This document shows, in pieces, positions 34,708 to 46,895 of a stretch of DNA of 64,000 nt. Where the stretch lies: the NCBI GenBank assembly GCA_034638255.1, contig JAWPGT010000012.1, positions 620,001-684,000 on the forward strand. Direction: 5' to 3'. The notes under the pieces are model-generated. The model was given only the letters and a program-made list of their open reading frames with translations. It was not told the DNA's origin and searched no databases. A program made the position numbers and the translations under genes. This DNA comes from Coprinus comatus (taxonomy: Eukaryota > Basidiomycota > Agaricomycetes > Agaricales > Agaricaceae). Numbering within the stretch: the stretch's first letter is position 1; every line of letters starts with the position of its first letter.

Positions 34708-37700
34708 ATGGATGCTATAAGGGTTCCAAAGGTATGTGTCTTATGTATCATAAGGGAGTAAAGTGAGTTAAATCAAATGACGCGTTACTATTACATAGGT
34801 TGAACATGTTGAGATAACAAAGGCAGGGGTGACTTCGCTAGGGACGGTTCATCTTACTGCACATCATCTCATCTTTCATCATGATAATGATGATGAACAG
34901 AAACAAAAACAAGAAGAGATGTGGGTGAGTAGTTTTGTTTAGGGGTTCCTTTGTATATCGATGTAAAACCGGTATAGTGTACACAACTGCGCATTGTTGT
35001 ACGAATTAACAAGGGATTATGTTGATGCTTTTTTGTCTGTAGGTTCCATATCCATTGATCTCTTTGGTTAATCGATTACCTCAAACTTTACATGGACAAA
35101 CTCCGTTAAGCTTTCAAACCAGGACGTTTGAAACGTTTATTTTGGTGTTTAAGAAACATACAGAGGCTCAGGATGTTTTCGAGAGTGTAAAAGAGTTGAC
35201 TGTTGCTAGTACGTTTTTCTCATCATTACAACCTTTGGATATCCGATCTTACCTACATCCACAACTACAGTTTCAGTCACACAACTATACGCGTTTTATT
35301 ACAGACCTACTCCACCATTCCCAACTAATAATGGTTGGTCCCTTTATTCGCCAAGAGAGGAATTTGGAAGAATGGGACTTGGAACGAGGACCAAGGCTTG
35401 GAGGTTTACAGATATCAATAAAGATTATACTGTGAGCATCAGTTCATCATAAGTCGAGTAAACCATGACTGAATTTATTATTTTGTAATAGTTTTGTCCT
35501 ACTTATCCCGCAAAGCTAGTGGTGCCAACGAGGATTAGTGATACGACGTTGCAATATGCTTCAAAGTATAGAAGCAAGAGCCGTATACCCGCGTTGAGTT
35601 ACTTACATTGGGCAAACTTTGTGAGCATACAACGTTGCTTTGATTATGCTTCTGATATTGAATGAATTTTGCAGGGAAGTATAACCCGTTCGAGCCAACC
35701 TATGGTTGGACTAACACAAAATCGATCAATACAAGACGAAAAACTGATAGAATCTATCTTCCAATCCCATATTTCCCCAGAATCTCGAGCTTCTTCTGGA
35801 CCTGTATATGGTGCCACTACTACAAATCTCATCATCGATGCTAGACCGACAGCCAATGCCGTCGCAAACACTGCGAAAGGTGCTGGCACGGAGAATATGG
35901 ACAACTATAAAGAAGCAAAGAAGGCGTATCTTGGCATTGATAATGTCCATGCTGTACGTGATTCATTAATGAAGATGGTCGAGGCGTTTCGAGAGGCAGA
36001 TACTATGTTGGCTAGTATCAATAGCGATCTTTCATCACAAGTTGCTGGAATTTCGGTTTTGGATCGACAAGCTCTACGGCGATCCGGTTGGTTGCGACAT
36101 TTACAAGCTATCATGGAAGGATCTGTACTGATTGCGAAAAATGTGCATATTAATTCTTCGCATGTGCTCATTCATTGCTCTGATGGATGGGATCGAACAT
36201 CACAACTTTCCTCTATCGCTCAATTGTGTTTGGATCCTTTCTATCGTACCATTCGTGGATTCGAAATATTGATCGAAAAGGATTGGTTATCATTTGGTCA
36301 TAAATTCTTGGATAGATGTGGGCATCTGTCCTCAGAAAAATTCTTCATTTCCCCTTCGGATATATCTGGTTCGGGTGATGCTGCTCAAGCATTTTTGGCT
36401 TCAGTACAAAATCGATTCGCGTCACAAAATCATATCAAGGAAACTAGCCCCGTCTTCCATCAGTTCTTGGAATGTGTACGTCAAATACAAAGACAATTCC
36501 CAAAAAGATTCGAATTCAATGAACGTTTCTTACGACAAATCTATTACCACCTTTATTCTTGCCAATTCGGAACCTTCTTGTTCAACACTGAAAAGGAAAG
36601 AAAGGTTGGATTAGGTGATGGATTTACTGGACCCCCACCATGTGAAAGGACTGCTAGTGTTTGGGATTTTTTGAATTCTACGGGAGAGATGGAGAAGAAT
36701 TTGAATGAGGATTATGATCCTTCTCTTGATGATCCGACTTCACGCTTGCCTAATGCTGATATGGGTGTACTTTTTCCAAACTCGAAGGATATCAGATTTT
36801 GGAATGAATTGTACGGAAGAACCGATGAAGAAATGAATGGAAGGATCGTTGTTTCTCCTCCCCCTCCCCCTCCGATTACTTCTACAGTATCAGGAACAGC
36901 GACGACACCTCAAATTGTTGAATTTGTTGGACCCATTGAACATTTTGAAGATGATCCTGTTTTGGCATCTCTCGCAAAACCTAATATGAATACATCGACT
37001 TCATTACCACCTCCACCTTCACCTCCACCTATACCACCGAACGTTACTCCATCACGTTCATTGAATGTTTCAATGCATACTTTGAGAAGTCATTCCCCTG
37101 ACACGGGTCGACCAAAGGATTCGTTTAATTCATTACCTGAATTAACTCAAGTTGTATCATCAGGAGGAGCTGCTTTGGCTTCTATAGTACCAGATTGGTT
37201 TTCTTCTTCCTCTTCACCATCATCTACTTCTGCTCCTGGCGCAACGACAACGTCAGTACCATTTTCATCAGCACCAGCAAGTTCAGTTTCGACAGGGATG
37301 AATACAAATACTCAGGCAACACGTGAGCGTATTACAACAACTCCTGCAGATATTTTTGGAGGTGCAGGAACCGGAGTTAAATCAGTTTGGGGGAAATTAT
37401 CGTTTAATGCTACAGCTGCTTTTTCTGCTGTACAAGAAGTTTATGCTGGAGTTGCGAAAGATTTTGGAAGACAAGGTGTTAATGAGACTGATTCCTCCAT
37501 CGGCGGTAGTGGTGGTGGTAGTGGTAATGGGAGGACAGCGGAATTGAATAACAGAGATACATTAAGTGGTTGGGGAGAAACAAGATCAAAGGGGTTGGAG
37601 AGCAAATTTGGTGGTATGAATGTGTCTGTTGGCAATCCGAATCCTTGGGCGATAGCTGAGGGAAATACTGCTACGAATAGTACTGCTACTATTGGGGCAA

Positions 37701-38047
37701 CGTCAACATCATTGTCGTCAACTGCATCGTGGGATGATAATCCTTGGAATATAGGTACCCCACGTCCATCGTCTTCGAGTATAGGTGGATTACAAGCGCT
37801 GTCAATATCGACACAAACGCCAGTGTCAGTGTATGATGATGTTGATCCGGAAAGTTCGTTACCTTTGGACCCTAATGTTGCAACGTCTTTGCGTAGAAAA
37901 CAGAATCAACAAGAAAATGTGATAACGAGGCATACTAAAGGGAAAGCCAAAAATCCTCCGAAGGTATCGGTATCGGATGGGAGTGGTGGAAAGGGTGGAA
38001 GTGGAAGCGGAGGTGGTACTGATCCTTTGGGCGTAGGCCCATTGTAA
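34708..38047 (+). CDS. Myotubularin-type phosphoinositide 3-phosphatase (Ymr1-like)
   Basis: Removes the 3-phosphate of PI3P and PI(3,5)P2 on endosomes and the vacuole. MDAIRVPK is a short first exon; the second begins VEHVEITKAGVTSLGTVHL, the PH-GRAM domain, continuing to FETFILVFKKHTEAQDVF. After introns come FCPTYPAKLVVPTRISD, KYRSKSRIPALSYLHWAN, SITRSSQPMVGL, and LIIDARPTANAVANTAKG. The catalytic loop HCSDGWDRTSQ (C-x5-R, active form) is at about 36174. FEILIEKDWLSFGHKF, SPVFHQFLECVRQIQRQFP and FLRQIYYHLYSCQFGTFLFN complete the phosphatase. From about 36850 the protein becomes a ~400-residue Pro/Ser/Gly-rich tail with motifs such as NPWAIA and DDNPWNIG; there is no FYVE or coiled coil. 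The exon from 35669 to the stop is a single long one. Confidence 0.92.
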
Positions 38048-39197
38048 AGATAATGATGAATACATTGTGCTGTGACCCATGCTATTCAAGTTGTATTAAA
38101 AAGATAACAATTCGTTGTATAGATAGTACAATTACTCTTACTTCGTTGGACATGGTAAAAAAGACAAACTCTGTGCCGTGATCTTATATATGTGTGAGAG
38201 AAGAAGAAACTCCTTTCTGATACATGCGATGTAAACTTGTCCTGTTGTATTATTAGATGTTCCATACAGAAGATGTTCGATTCTTCCCGGTAGAGCCAAG
38301 TGTTAAGTATATAGAACTTCGTTGTGCCCCAGGTACTTGTAAATCATTTATTTATTTATAAAACTATGTAAAATCACAACGTTGCCAATTTAACCTTAAC
38401 CTTTCAACCGTTGGAATGATTAAATCGAGGCTAGCTATTACATCGCATAGGTGGAGTAGTACATAACCGCATATGTTATACCCATACACAAACTTAAACG
38501 AATGCACAGTCCAGGAACGATAATTGGTCAAAATCAATCAAACATGGGGGGTGTTCTATTAATATACTGTATTGTAGTGTCCGAGTTGCGCTTATAATGG
38601 CGTTTGCCTGGAACAATGATACGCGAGAAAGTAATTAAATAGTGATTATGAGAACAAGACGCTCCAGTGGATTGTACATCGGAGCGGACAGTTAATGGAT
38701 TGCATCTAGTCGAAGTTATGACAATAGTAGTACAAGGTAGTACGTAAAAGAGGAATATATTAGACAATTAGATTGGATAGGAATATTCTGGTTGGCAAAA
38801 TCGTGTACACATACGCGCCAACACCGCGTTAATTAAATTGAAGGTAGAACGTAACCAACCCCGAGCCCAATGCCCAATGCTGCCGGAATCAGTGATGTGC
38901 GAGTAAGAGATTCATTTCCCCAAGGGTTCTTATTACATAGATACTCGTCTAGACGTTTGTTTACGGAGTATGCGGGCCTTTTCGCAAGGCAGTATAACAC
39001 ATAGTAAGTGTTATAAATTATCATAATCGAACCAATGAGGGATCACACCGATTTGAAATGGTCAGATGGCGTGATTATCTGTAGACTGCTGACATAAGCC
39101 ATCGTTTTAGCACTCATAAATTTGAGATGGCGCGTTTGGAAATTGTATCCCATCCCCATCTTTTTCTCCTTTTCCTCTCCCAGAGATCCTCATACCA
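38048..39197. other. Intergenic, 1.15 kb
   Basis: Myotubularin 3' flank and SAM synthetase promoter. One open frame (38833-39024, -) is listed separately; otherwise AT-rich with nothing recognised. Confidence 0.4.
38833..39024 (-). CDS. Doubtful small ORF, 63 aa
   Basis: ATG-started frame with Tyr/Leu-rich N-terminus (MIIYNTYYVLYCLAKRP), a polar middle (KRLDEYLCNKNPWGNES) and a glycine-zipper-like hydrophobic end (AALGIGLGVGYVLPSI). The content is more protein-like than its surroundings, but no family is recognised and it could equally be chance. Confidence 0.2.
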   Translation of the reverse strand: MIIYNTYYVLYCLAKRPAYSVNKRLDEYLCNKNPWGNESLTRTSLIPAALGIGLGVGYVLPSI

Positions 39198-40645
39198 ATG
39201 GCCACTGTCAACTCAACTCTACCTCCTGGCCATTTCTTGTTCACCTCAGAATCTGTCGGTGAAGGCCACCCTGGTACGTCCTATCCAGAATCCGACCCAC
39301 TTTTTTTTAAAAATCTTATTTATGATCAGATAAAATCTGTGACCAGGTCTCTGACGCCATTGTGAGTGTATCTGACAACTTATATGTCGAATGTAGTTGT
39401 TAATCATTTATCTTAGCTCGATGCTTGCTTGGCCGAAGATCCCTTCTCCAAGGTTGCTTGCGAGACTGCTGCCAAGACTGGTATGATCATGGTCTTCGGT
39501 GAAATCACCACCAAAGCCCAGGTCGATTTCCAAAAGGTCATTCGCAACACCATCCAGAAGATTGGTTACGATGACTCTGCCAAGGGATTTGATTACAAGA
39601 CTTGCAACATTCTGGTTGCTATTGAACAACAATCCCCCGATATTGCTCAAGGTCTTGACCACGGATCTCTTGAGGAGCATGGTGCTGGTGATCAGGGTAT
39701 TATGTTCGGTTATGCCACTGATGAAACTGAGGAGTATATGCCTCTGACCATCATGTTGGCTCACAAGTTGAACGCTGCTATGGCTGTTGCTCGTCGCAGT
39801 GGTGAACTTGGCTGGCTCCGACCGGATTCCAAGACTCAGGTCACCATTGAGTACAAGAAGGATGGTGGCGCTACTATCCCCCTCCGTGTCGACACTGTCG
39901 TTATCTCCACCCAACATGCTGAGGAGATCTCCACTGAGGACCTCCGTCGCGAGATCCAGGAAAAGATCATCAACAAGGTCATCCCTGCTCACTTGTTGGA
40001 CGAGCGAACCATCTACCACGTACGTTTTATTTTTATTTCAAATTAAAAATAATAATTTATTGATTCATTTTGCAGATCCAACCCTCTGGCCGCTTCGTTA
40101 TCGGTGGACCCCAGGGTGATGCTGGTTTGACTGGTCGCAAGATCATCGTCGATACCTACGGTGGCTGGGGTGCTCACGGAGGAGGAGCCTTTTCCGGAAA
40201 GGATTTCTCCAAGGTCGATCGTTCCGCTGCTTACACCGCTCGTTGGATCGGTATGTCGGGATCATTATTGTGTTTGATCGTTCAGCGCTGAATATTTGTT
40301 GTATAGCCAAATCCCTCGTCGCTGCCGGTCTCGCCCGCCGTGCCCTCGTACAACTCTCTTATGCCATTGGTGTTGCTGAGCCTCTGTCAGTCTATGTTGA
40401 TACTTACGCCACCGGAAAGAGATCGGATGCGGACCTCGTTCAAATCATCCGTAACAACTGGGATCTCCGACCTGGTATCATTGGTGGGTAGATTTATCGG
40501 ATTGAAAGAGATTTAAATGCTAATTGATTCGGATCTAGTTCGTGAGCTCGACCTCCAAAAGCCCCAATACTTGAAGACTGCTTCTTACGGCCACTTTGGT
40601 AACCCTGATTACGCCTGGGAGAAGCCCAAGCAATTGAAGCTCTAA
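39198..40645 (+). CDS. S-adenosylmethionine synthetase (methionine adenosyltransferase)
   Basis: Makes SAM from methionine and ATP, the methyl donor of the cell; cytosolic. The start [19 protein letters not shown] is followed by [17 protein letters not shown] (ATP/methionine-binding loop, spanning two introns), [43 protein letters not shown], the P-loop-like [18 protein letters not shown], and [20 protein letters not shown]. The end is [11 protein letters not shown]. Six or so exons with 50-60-nt introns. Codon use is clearly more biased to C-ending codons than in neighbours, as expected for a highly expressed gene (for example AAG, GTC, ACC dominate). Length, about 395 residues, is normal. 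Confidence 0.97.
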
Positions 40646-40966
40646 GTGGCTTGTTGCTGATCCTATATAACATTCTTGTCACCTGTATTTTTTTTTCTCG
40701 TTTGCATTGGAAGTTCCTCCTTCCACGTCCCTCGCACTGTACTGCTGTTTTTTTTTTTCATGGATACCACCCTCATGTCACGCTCTGGAACCGTCGCTCG
40801 TTTGGAATGTAGAGTAGCTGCGTTATTTAGCACATAATATAGAAACAGAATAGACCGCGTTCAACCGCCTCTTACTTATATCTGAAAAGCACGTGGAGAC
40901 GAGTGATCAAAACCAAAAATTTGCCGGCTGTCAGAATGCCATCCCCAAATCTGCCCCATACTCTAA
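40646..40966. other. Short intergenic / ADE4 leader
   Basis: T-runs (tttttttt near 40688 and 40750) after the SAM synthetase stop, then the ADE4 promoter. An ATG at 40938 lies in the presumed ADE4 leader and would open an upstream frame. Confidence 0.5.
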
Positions 40967-42994
40967 AGTAGGTCCCGTAATCATACACCCACCCCAGAGC
41001 TCATCGTGTGCCCCAGTGTGTGGAATCCTTGGTCTCCTCCTCCACGACCCCACCGTCGATGCTGCAACTGAGATCGCAGAGGGCCTTTCCCTGCTCCAGC
41101 ACCGTGGTCAGGATGCCTGTGGTATAATTACCTGTGGTCCCAAGGGTCGCTTCTTCCAGTGCAAGGCAAATGGAATGGTCCGCGATGTCTTTGACGCAAA
41201 CTCGGTCTCCAAGCTCATTGGTGGAATGGGTGTTGGCCATGGTCCGTGTCCTGCCTAACGCAATCTTATCCTGGGTAGCTCAAATCTACTTTAGTCCGTT
41301 ATCCCACTGCTGGAAGCTTTAATAACGCAGAGGCCCAGCCATTCTATGTCAACTCTCCCTATGGCATTGTCTTTGCTCACGTACGCTCAGTCTTCTCATC
41401 ACTGTCTTCAACGACGCTAACAGGTTTGTTCTCTTTCAGAATGGTAATCTGATCAACACAGAATCACTCATGCAATTCATGGACCATACTGCACATCGTC
41501 ACATCAACACCGCGTCCGATTCAGAACTACTGCTCAATATATTCGCAGACAATCTTCAGAAGACCGGAAAATTCCGTATCAATGAGGAGGATATTTTCAC
41601 TGCGATAGGAGGTGTAGTTGAGCAATGCAAGGGCGCTTATGCTTGCGTAGCGATGCTGCTGGTTTTGGTATCATCGCTTTCCGAGATCCTAATGGTATTA
41701 GGCCACTTGGTATGGCACCCGCAAGTCCGCAAATGGTCAGGGATTGGATTATCTTTTCGCAAGTGAAAATGTTGTCTCGGACGCTTGCGGGTTCAGCGAT
41801 TGGGAGGACGTCAAGCCTGGTGAGTTTTTTTTTTCGGATTGCGTTTAGCGACGTCATACTCCCGATATTCTTGCGACTGATATAATATATTTTCAATCTT
41901 ATCTAGGCGAGGCGGTGATAATCACTCGGAACAGTGTCACACGTCGACAGGTTGCTGCTCCGGCGACTTTTGCACCTGATATCTTCGAGTTTGTATACTT
42001 TTCTCGCCCAGATTCTGTTATCGATGGTGTCAGCGTCTATCGTAGCCGTATGGCTATGGGTGATGCTCTTGCGGATAAAGTGAAACAGGTTCTGGCAGAA
42101 AATAACTTGTCAGTTGATGTTGTGATACCTGTGGGTTTATCTCCTTGCATTGTGGAAGGATGATAGCTGATAAAAGTAAAAGGTTCCTGATACTTCTCGT
42201 GTTGCTGCGCTCAATCTGGCACAACGATTGAATCTACCTTATCGAGAGGGATTCATCAAGAATCGATATGTCGGTAGAACGTTCATCATGCCCGGCCAAC
42301 AAATGAGGACGAGAAATGTTCGTAAGAAGCTCAATGCCATGGCATTGGAGTTTGCGGATAAGAATGTTCTTATTGTTGATGGTAAGTGTATTCTTTTACA
42401 AACGTGTATGAATCATTGGCTTATTTGGGTGTAGATTCGATTGTCCGCGGAACAACTTCAAAGGAGATTGTGCAGATGGCCAAAGATGTTGGTGCTAAAA
42501 AAGTTATCGTTGCCAGTTGTGCGCCACCTATTAGGTCTGTTACGCGTTGACTTTTTCGGAACTTGTTTTCTGATGAAATAAAACAAAATAGATATCCTAA
42601 TGTGTATGGCATTGACATGCCTTCCCGGAAGGAGCTGGTAGCCCATAACAAGGATGAGGCCGGTATCGCAGCGGCAATTGGTGCAGACCTTGTCATCTTC
42701 CAAACACTGCCTGACTTGATAGAATCGGTCCGGCATCTTAACACCAACATTAAGGAATTCGACTGCTCTGTATTCACTGGGGAATATGTGACTGGTGGTG
42801 TTGATGAAGAATATTTGCAACGCTTAGAAAATTTACGTGCTGATAATAATAGGGGAAAAGCGCAGCTACTTAACCTAAACCTTGGAAACTTAGAAGGCAA
42901 GGGAGAGAACGCGCTTGGCCATGACACCGGTAATAACACACCAACTACCTCTGATGATACTGTAGGCTTGCACAATACCTGGAAATCTGGCTAA
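40967..42994 (+). CDS. ADE4: Amidophosphoribosyltransferase (first step of purine synthesis), two frame breaks
   Basis: Transfers glutamine ammonia to PRPP to give phosphoribosylamine. The mature enzyme needs Cys directly after Met. Here [11 protein letters not shown] begins at 41019 with no ATG directly before it; a 49-nt intron (40968-41016, gtaggt to ccccag) would join A at 40967 to TG at 41017-41018 and create ATG-TGT. The Ntn-type glutaminase has [21 protein letters not shown] and FAHNGNLINT. Then comes [10 protein letters not shown], and the PRTase domain with [20 protein letters not shown] and the PRPP loop [17 protein letters not shown]. The tail ends HNTWKSG. Between 41655 and 41716 the protein changes frame twice without plausible introns (after ACVAML and after RPLGM). 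Everything else is intact, so I regard the gene as functional. Confidence 0.9.
40968..41016 (+). other. ADE4: Proposed intron splitting the ADE4 start codon
   Basis: 49 nt, donor gtaggt, acceptor ccccag, with a possible branch-site sequence cgtaatc. Removal joins a leader ending in ...ctaaa to tgtgtggaatcc, giving A-TG TGT GGA ATC. Confidence 0.6.
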
Positions 42995-43159
42995 TTATAT
43001 GAAATTGTAGAATATAGAAGTATATTTTTCTAAAGGAAAGGAACTATTACCTGTAGATTTATTGGTCATTTAATAGTTTAAAAGTAGCACTCAATTGGAT
43101 TTTGTTTTGTTTGCAAGTGTGATGTTTGGTTCTCTTGTTCATTGACTACATACACCTTG

Positions 43160-45513
43160 ATGGTATCTTTGCATTCGTTTCTACTCTTGGTTTCTGCTTC
43201 TACTTCTTTCGCTGCACGGACGGCGTGGAATGGCCATATAACCCCGGACGCGTCTAGGAGATCAAAATTCACACCGTTTTACGTTCCACCTGGGTGCAAA
43301 AGTTATGATTCTGCTTCGCGGTTGATCACTTACAGTGGTTCTTGGTCTACGGTATTCTCTCCAAGCTATATATCCGGGTCTATACAAAAGACACATGAGA
43401 AGGGCTCTTCATTTCACTTCGCATTTACGGGCACTGGTATTGAATGGTTTGGAAATTGTGATAGAACTCATGGACGCGTCAAAATCTTCATTGATGGACA
43501 GGAATATCCGGAACATGATCTCTCTTGTAATAGTGATAACCCTTTGACACAGCAGAGGTTATTTTGGAATTTTAACCTACCATATGGAGCGCATATACTC
43601 AAGGTTGTCAACCTTGGTGTACTCTCGGTTCGTTCTTCAAGTCATAGGGTCAACAAGAGTCTTATGGATGTCGATGCTCTCGTTGTTACTCGTGGAAAAC
43701 GAAATTTGAACGGTACGGACGCTGAACGTCAACATCACAAAATCAAAGCGAAACCGAAGAAGGGTCGAGAACTTTTATTTGGTTCTCACCAAGACCATAC
43801 GTTACCAGAACTAGGAAACCCTAATAACCCTATGAAAGAGAATCCCAAATGGAAATTGACTTTACGTGGTACAACTGGAGTGGCGGCTATGCAATTGGCA
43901 ATCATCTCTTCTACACATGCTATCATTATTGATAAAGTGGAACATAACCCTTTAACGGTTGCTGGACATCCTGCTTGGGCGGCTTTGTATAATTTGAGAA
44001 CTCATGCGATCAAACCACTTCGGATGCAATCGAATTCGTTTTGTGCTGGTGGTTCTTTTCTTGGGAATGGGACTCTTGTAAATGTTGGCGGGAATCCGGT
44101 TGTTGAGGATTATACGTCTGCTGCAGATTTTGGGGACTTGGATGGGTTACAAGCGATCAGGTTACTTCATCCTTGTGATTCAGATACTGGGGAAGGTTGT
44201 GAGATTCTTGAGGACCATGACAGGATCAAGATGACTAGCCCGTTGGTATCCCAGTGTTACCAGGCTTCAAGATGGGAGTGTTATAATCATGGGTGGGTCG
44301 AAAAAGGGAGGATGGATCAATAACGCAACTGTTAATAACCCATCTATCGAGTACTTTCCAACAAAATGGATACATGAATCTAGGGGGCTACCTATTCAAT
44401 TGCCGTTCTTGAAGGATACGTTGAATTCGAATCTCTTTCCGATATCGTTTCTGTTACCTGATGGCCGAATATTCGTCGCAGCGAATAATGATGCGATGAT
44501 TTACGATTGGGAGAAGAATGTTGAACAGAGATTACCTAGGATTCCGAATGGCGTTCGGGTGACGTATCCTATGGCTGGTACTGGACTTTTGTTACCTCTT
44601 CAACCCGAAGATGATTATATCCCGGAGATACTTCTTTGTGGTGGTTCAACAATATCCGATAGGAAAGCACCGCATGAAATTTCGGCGACGGATCCCGCAA
44701 CGACTCAATGTTCAAGGATAAAGCTCACTACTTCTGGTATAGCTCAAGGATGGAAAGTCGAACAGATGCCAGAACCTAGAACAATGTTGGATGCTGTGCT
44801 TCTTCCCACCGGTCAAATCGTTATGATTAACGGTGCTCGTAGTGGAATATCAGGGTATGCGAATGTAAAGAATCGGGTTGGTCAATCGAATGCGGATAAC
44901 CCGGTACTAACTCCTGTGGTGTATGATCCGGAAGCTCCTGTGGGTCAAAGGTTCTATAGAGACGAGTCTATGCCAAATAGTGTTATTCCGAGGATGTATC
45001 ACAGCGTGGCGAGTCTGACTCCGATGGGGAGTGTGATGATTACGGGGAGTAATCCGAACTTGGATAGGAGTGTAAAGAAGTTTGGAACGGAGTATCGAGT
45101 TGAATGGTTGGAGCCACCTTATATGCAGATGATGAGACCGGTGATTAAGAGTTGTCCGGGTGGGTTTGGGTTTGGAGAGAAGTTTGTGATTGAGTTGGGG
45201 TTTGCGATGAGAGTTGAACAGGGGATGAAAGGTATTCTTTTTTTCCCATCTGAAACTACTGTTGCGCTCACTATTGAATATTTCAGTCGTACTTATGGAT
45301 CTTGGTTTCGTCACCCATAGTGTTCATTCGAACTCAAGGTCTGTGTATTTGAAGATGCAAATGGGAACGAAGAGGACAAAGATGGATGTTTTTGCACCTC
45401 CAAATGGCAACGTATACCCTCCTGGACCTGGATGGATATTTGTCGTTGTAGACGGTGTTCCAAGCGAAGGTGTTAAGGTTATGGTCGGCAATGTGTCGAT
45501 CTCCAGTATTTGA
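43160..45513 (+). CDS. Copper radical oxidase (glyoxal/galactose oxidase type), one frame break
   Basis: Secreted enzyme oxidising small aldehydes or alcohols with release of H2O2. MVSLHSFLLLVSASTSFAAR is a signal peptide. Residues ~20-190 form an accessory beta-domain (LITYSGSWSTVFSP, FAFTGTGIEWFGNCDRTHG, KIFIDGQEY). The oxidase follows: GTTGVAAMQLAIISSTHAI, NSFCAGGSFLGNGTLVNVGG (cofactor Cys), then in the next frame RWYPSVTRLQDGSVIIMGGS (Tyr of the Cys-Tyr cofactor), PRMYHSVASLTPMGSVMITG (Tyr-His copper ligands) and, after an intron ending in atttcag near 45286, LMDLGFVTHSVHSNSR (second His). It ends VKVMVGNVSISSI. The frame shifts at the CCC run 44238-44241, right before RWYPS. No stop or other damage elsewhere, so sequence error is likely. 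Start at 43160 chosen as the only ATG before the signal sequence. Confidence 0.88.
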
Positions 45514-45798
45514 GTTCGAGGTGTAAAACTAAGAGGTAAGTGCTAGTTCCACCGCTATTCTGTTGATGTTCTCTGATATGATATTGTAGCAATCTTGCGA
45601 TTATATTTGGTAACTTTGAAGTGAATTTGGACTACTGAAGAGTGGCGGGCCGCTTAGAGTAGTGCTTTTTCGATTTGTAATTGTGATGTAATGTTCAACC
45701 GTTCCTTATCAATCCACTATTTTCTCAACCTCTGCCTGCTGTGCAAGAAATCAAAGACGAAAATGGAATTAACAAGAACAATAGGGATAGTATACAAA

Positions 45799-46895
45799 TC
45801 ACATAGCCCGCTGCCTCATCCGACTGCTGACTGTCCGAAGTCCAGCATATACCTTTCCTGGTGGTGAGCCCAAGATAAGAGAGACAATAGCATCTCGAGC
45901 GATCTTGATGTTTTGGAATGAACCCATGATGTGTATTTTTCTGATGAAGCACATATAATTAGCTTTGGGAATAAATAAGGAGAGGAAAAACTACGTACGT
46001 ATCTGCGAGAACAATTCGTGTCCGGCTGGCGTTTTCAATCGTGAATTTGGTTTTTCCATCTTGACCTGCGATACGACCAATAGCACGGGATAGATGATCG
46101 CCTTGAAGGGTTTTAACATCTTTGATTTCAAAGGAATCTAGGTAGAGGTCGTCCATTCGTAGGAGCGCAATAGCGTCCTATATACAAAAGGAATTGATTA
46201 ATTGAAATAGAGAGAGGAAGATAAGGAGGGACGTACGTTGACATCAAATCCTAAAGAGTAAGCTTTGACAAAATCTGCACCTTTTTGAATGGCACCAATG
46301 TCTTTTGTGAACTTTGAAGTCTTTATAACAAAACCAACATTTTAACATTAGTATCAAAACAAATATTATTATACAAAACAAAACTCACTCTGATTTCTAC
46401 ACAACGTCGTTCTACATTCATACGAACTTGTAAACCCAAGATTTCAGTCAAAGGACCAAAAAGATTAATCCAATCTTTTTTCAAAGGTGTCATTCTATGA
46501 GGTGGTATAGGTACTCTTCTTGATTCAGGAGCTAATTGAGATTTTGATAATTTTGAAGGTGCAGCTGGTGGAAAGATGGGTGCGGAAGTAGGTATTGGAA
46601 GAGATGGTTTGGTTGTATCGATCATCATTTCATCGTCATCGTTATTGGTATTGGCATCGGTATCAGTATTGGAAGGAGGATGAGGGAATAATGTAGATGT
46701 ATCAATAGGTTGGGAAAGAGTATCTGTGATATCTGTTAGTCTTTCTCCTTGTTCTTGTTCTTGATTAGAGTTCGTGTTCTTGGTTGAAGTGGATTTATGG
46801 GAAGAAGAGGAAGGGTCGGGTTTATGGATTTTACGACGATTTTTACGTTTTGTGGCTGTTTTTTGTGAGGTTGTGGGTTGGATTGAGACTACCAT
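45799..46895 (-). CDS. PNO1: PNO1/DIM2, KH-domain pre-rRNA processing factor
   Basis: Binds the 3' end of 18S rRNA in the 40S precursor, with Nob1, in nucleolus and cytoplasm. The start [20 protein letters not shown] is a basic tail, followed by a Ser/Thr/Asp-rich linker longer than in yeast. The first KH-like domain begins [33 protein letters not shown] and CVEIR. After an intron come [35 protein letters not shown], the second KH core [22 protein letters not shown], and [18 protein letters not shown]. The end is [11 protein letters not shown] ... SSRMRQRAM, the classic family C-terminus. Four or five exons. Nothing unusual apart from the low-complexity linker. Confidence 0.95.

Noticed and set aside
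39408..40019. 203-codon antisense frame over SAM synthetase
   Set aside because: Mirror of a highly biased coding exon; the sense strand is unambiguous.
42421..42975. 184-codon antisense frame over ADE4
   Set aside because: The sense frame carries conserved amidophosphoribosyltransferase motifs; the antisense one carries none.
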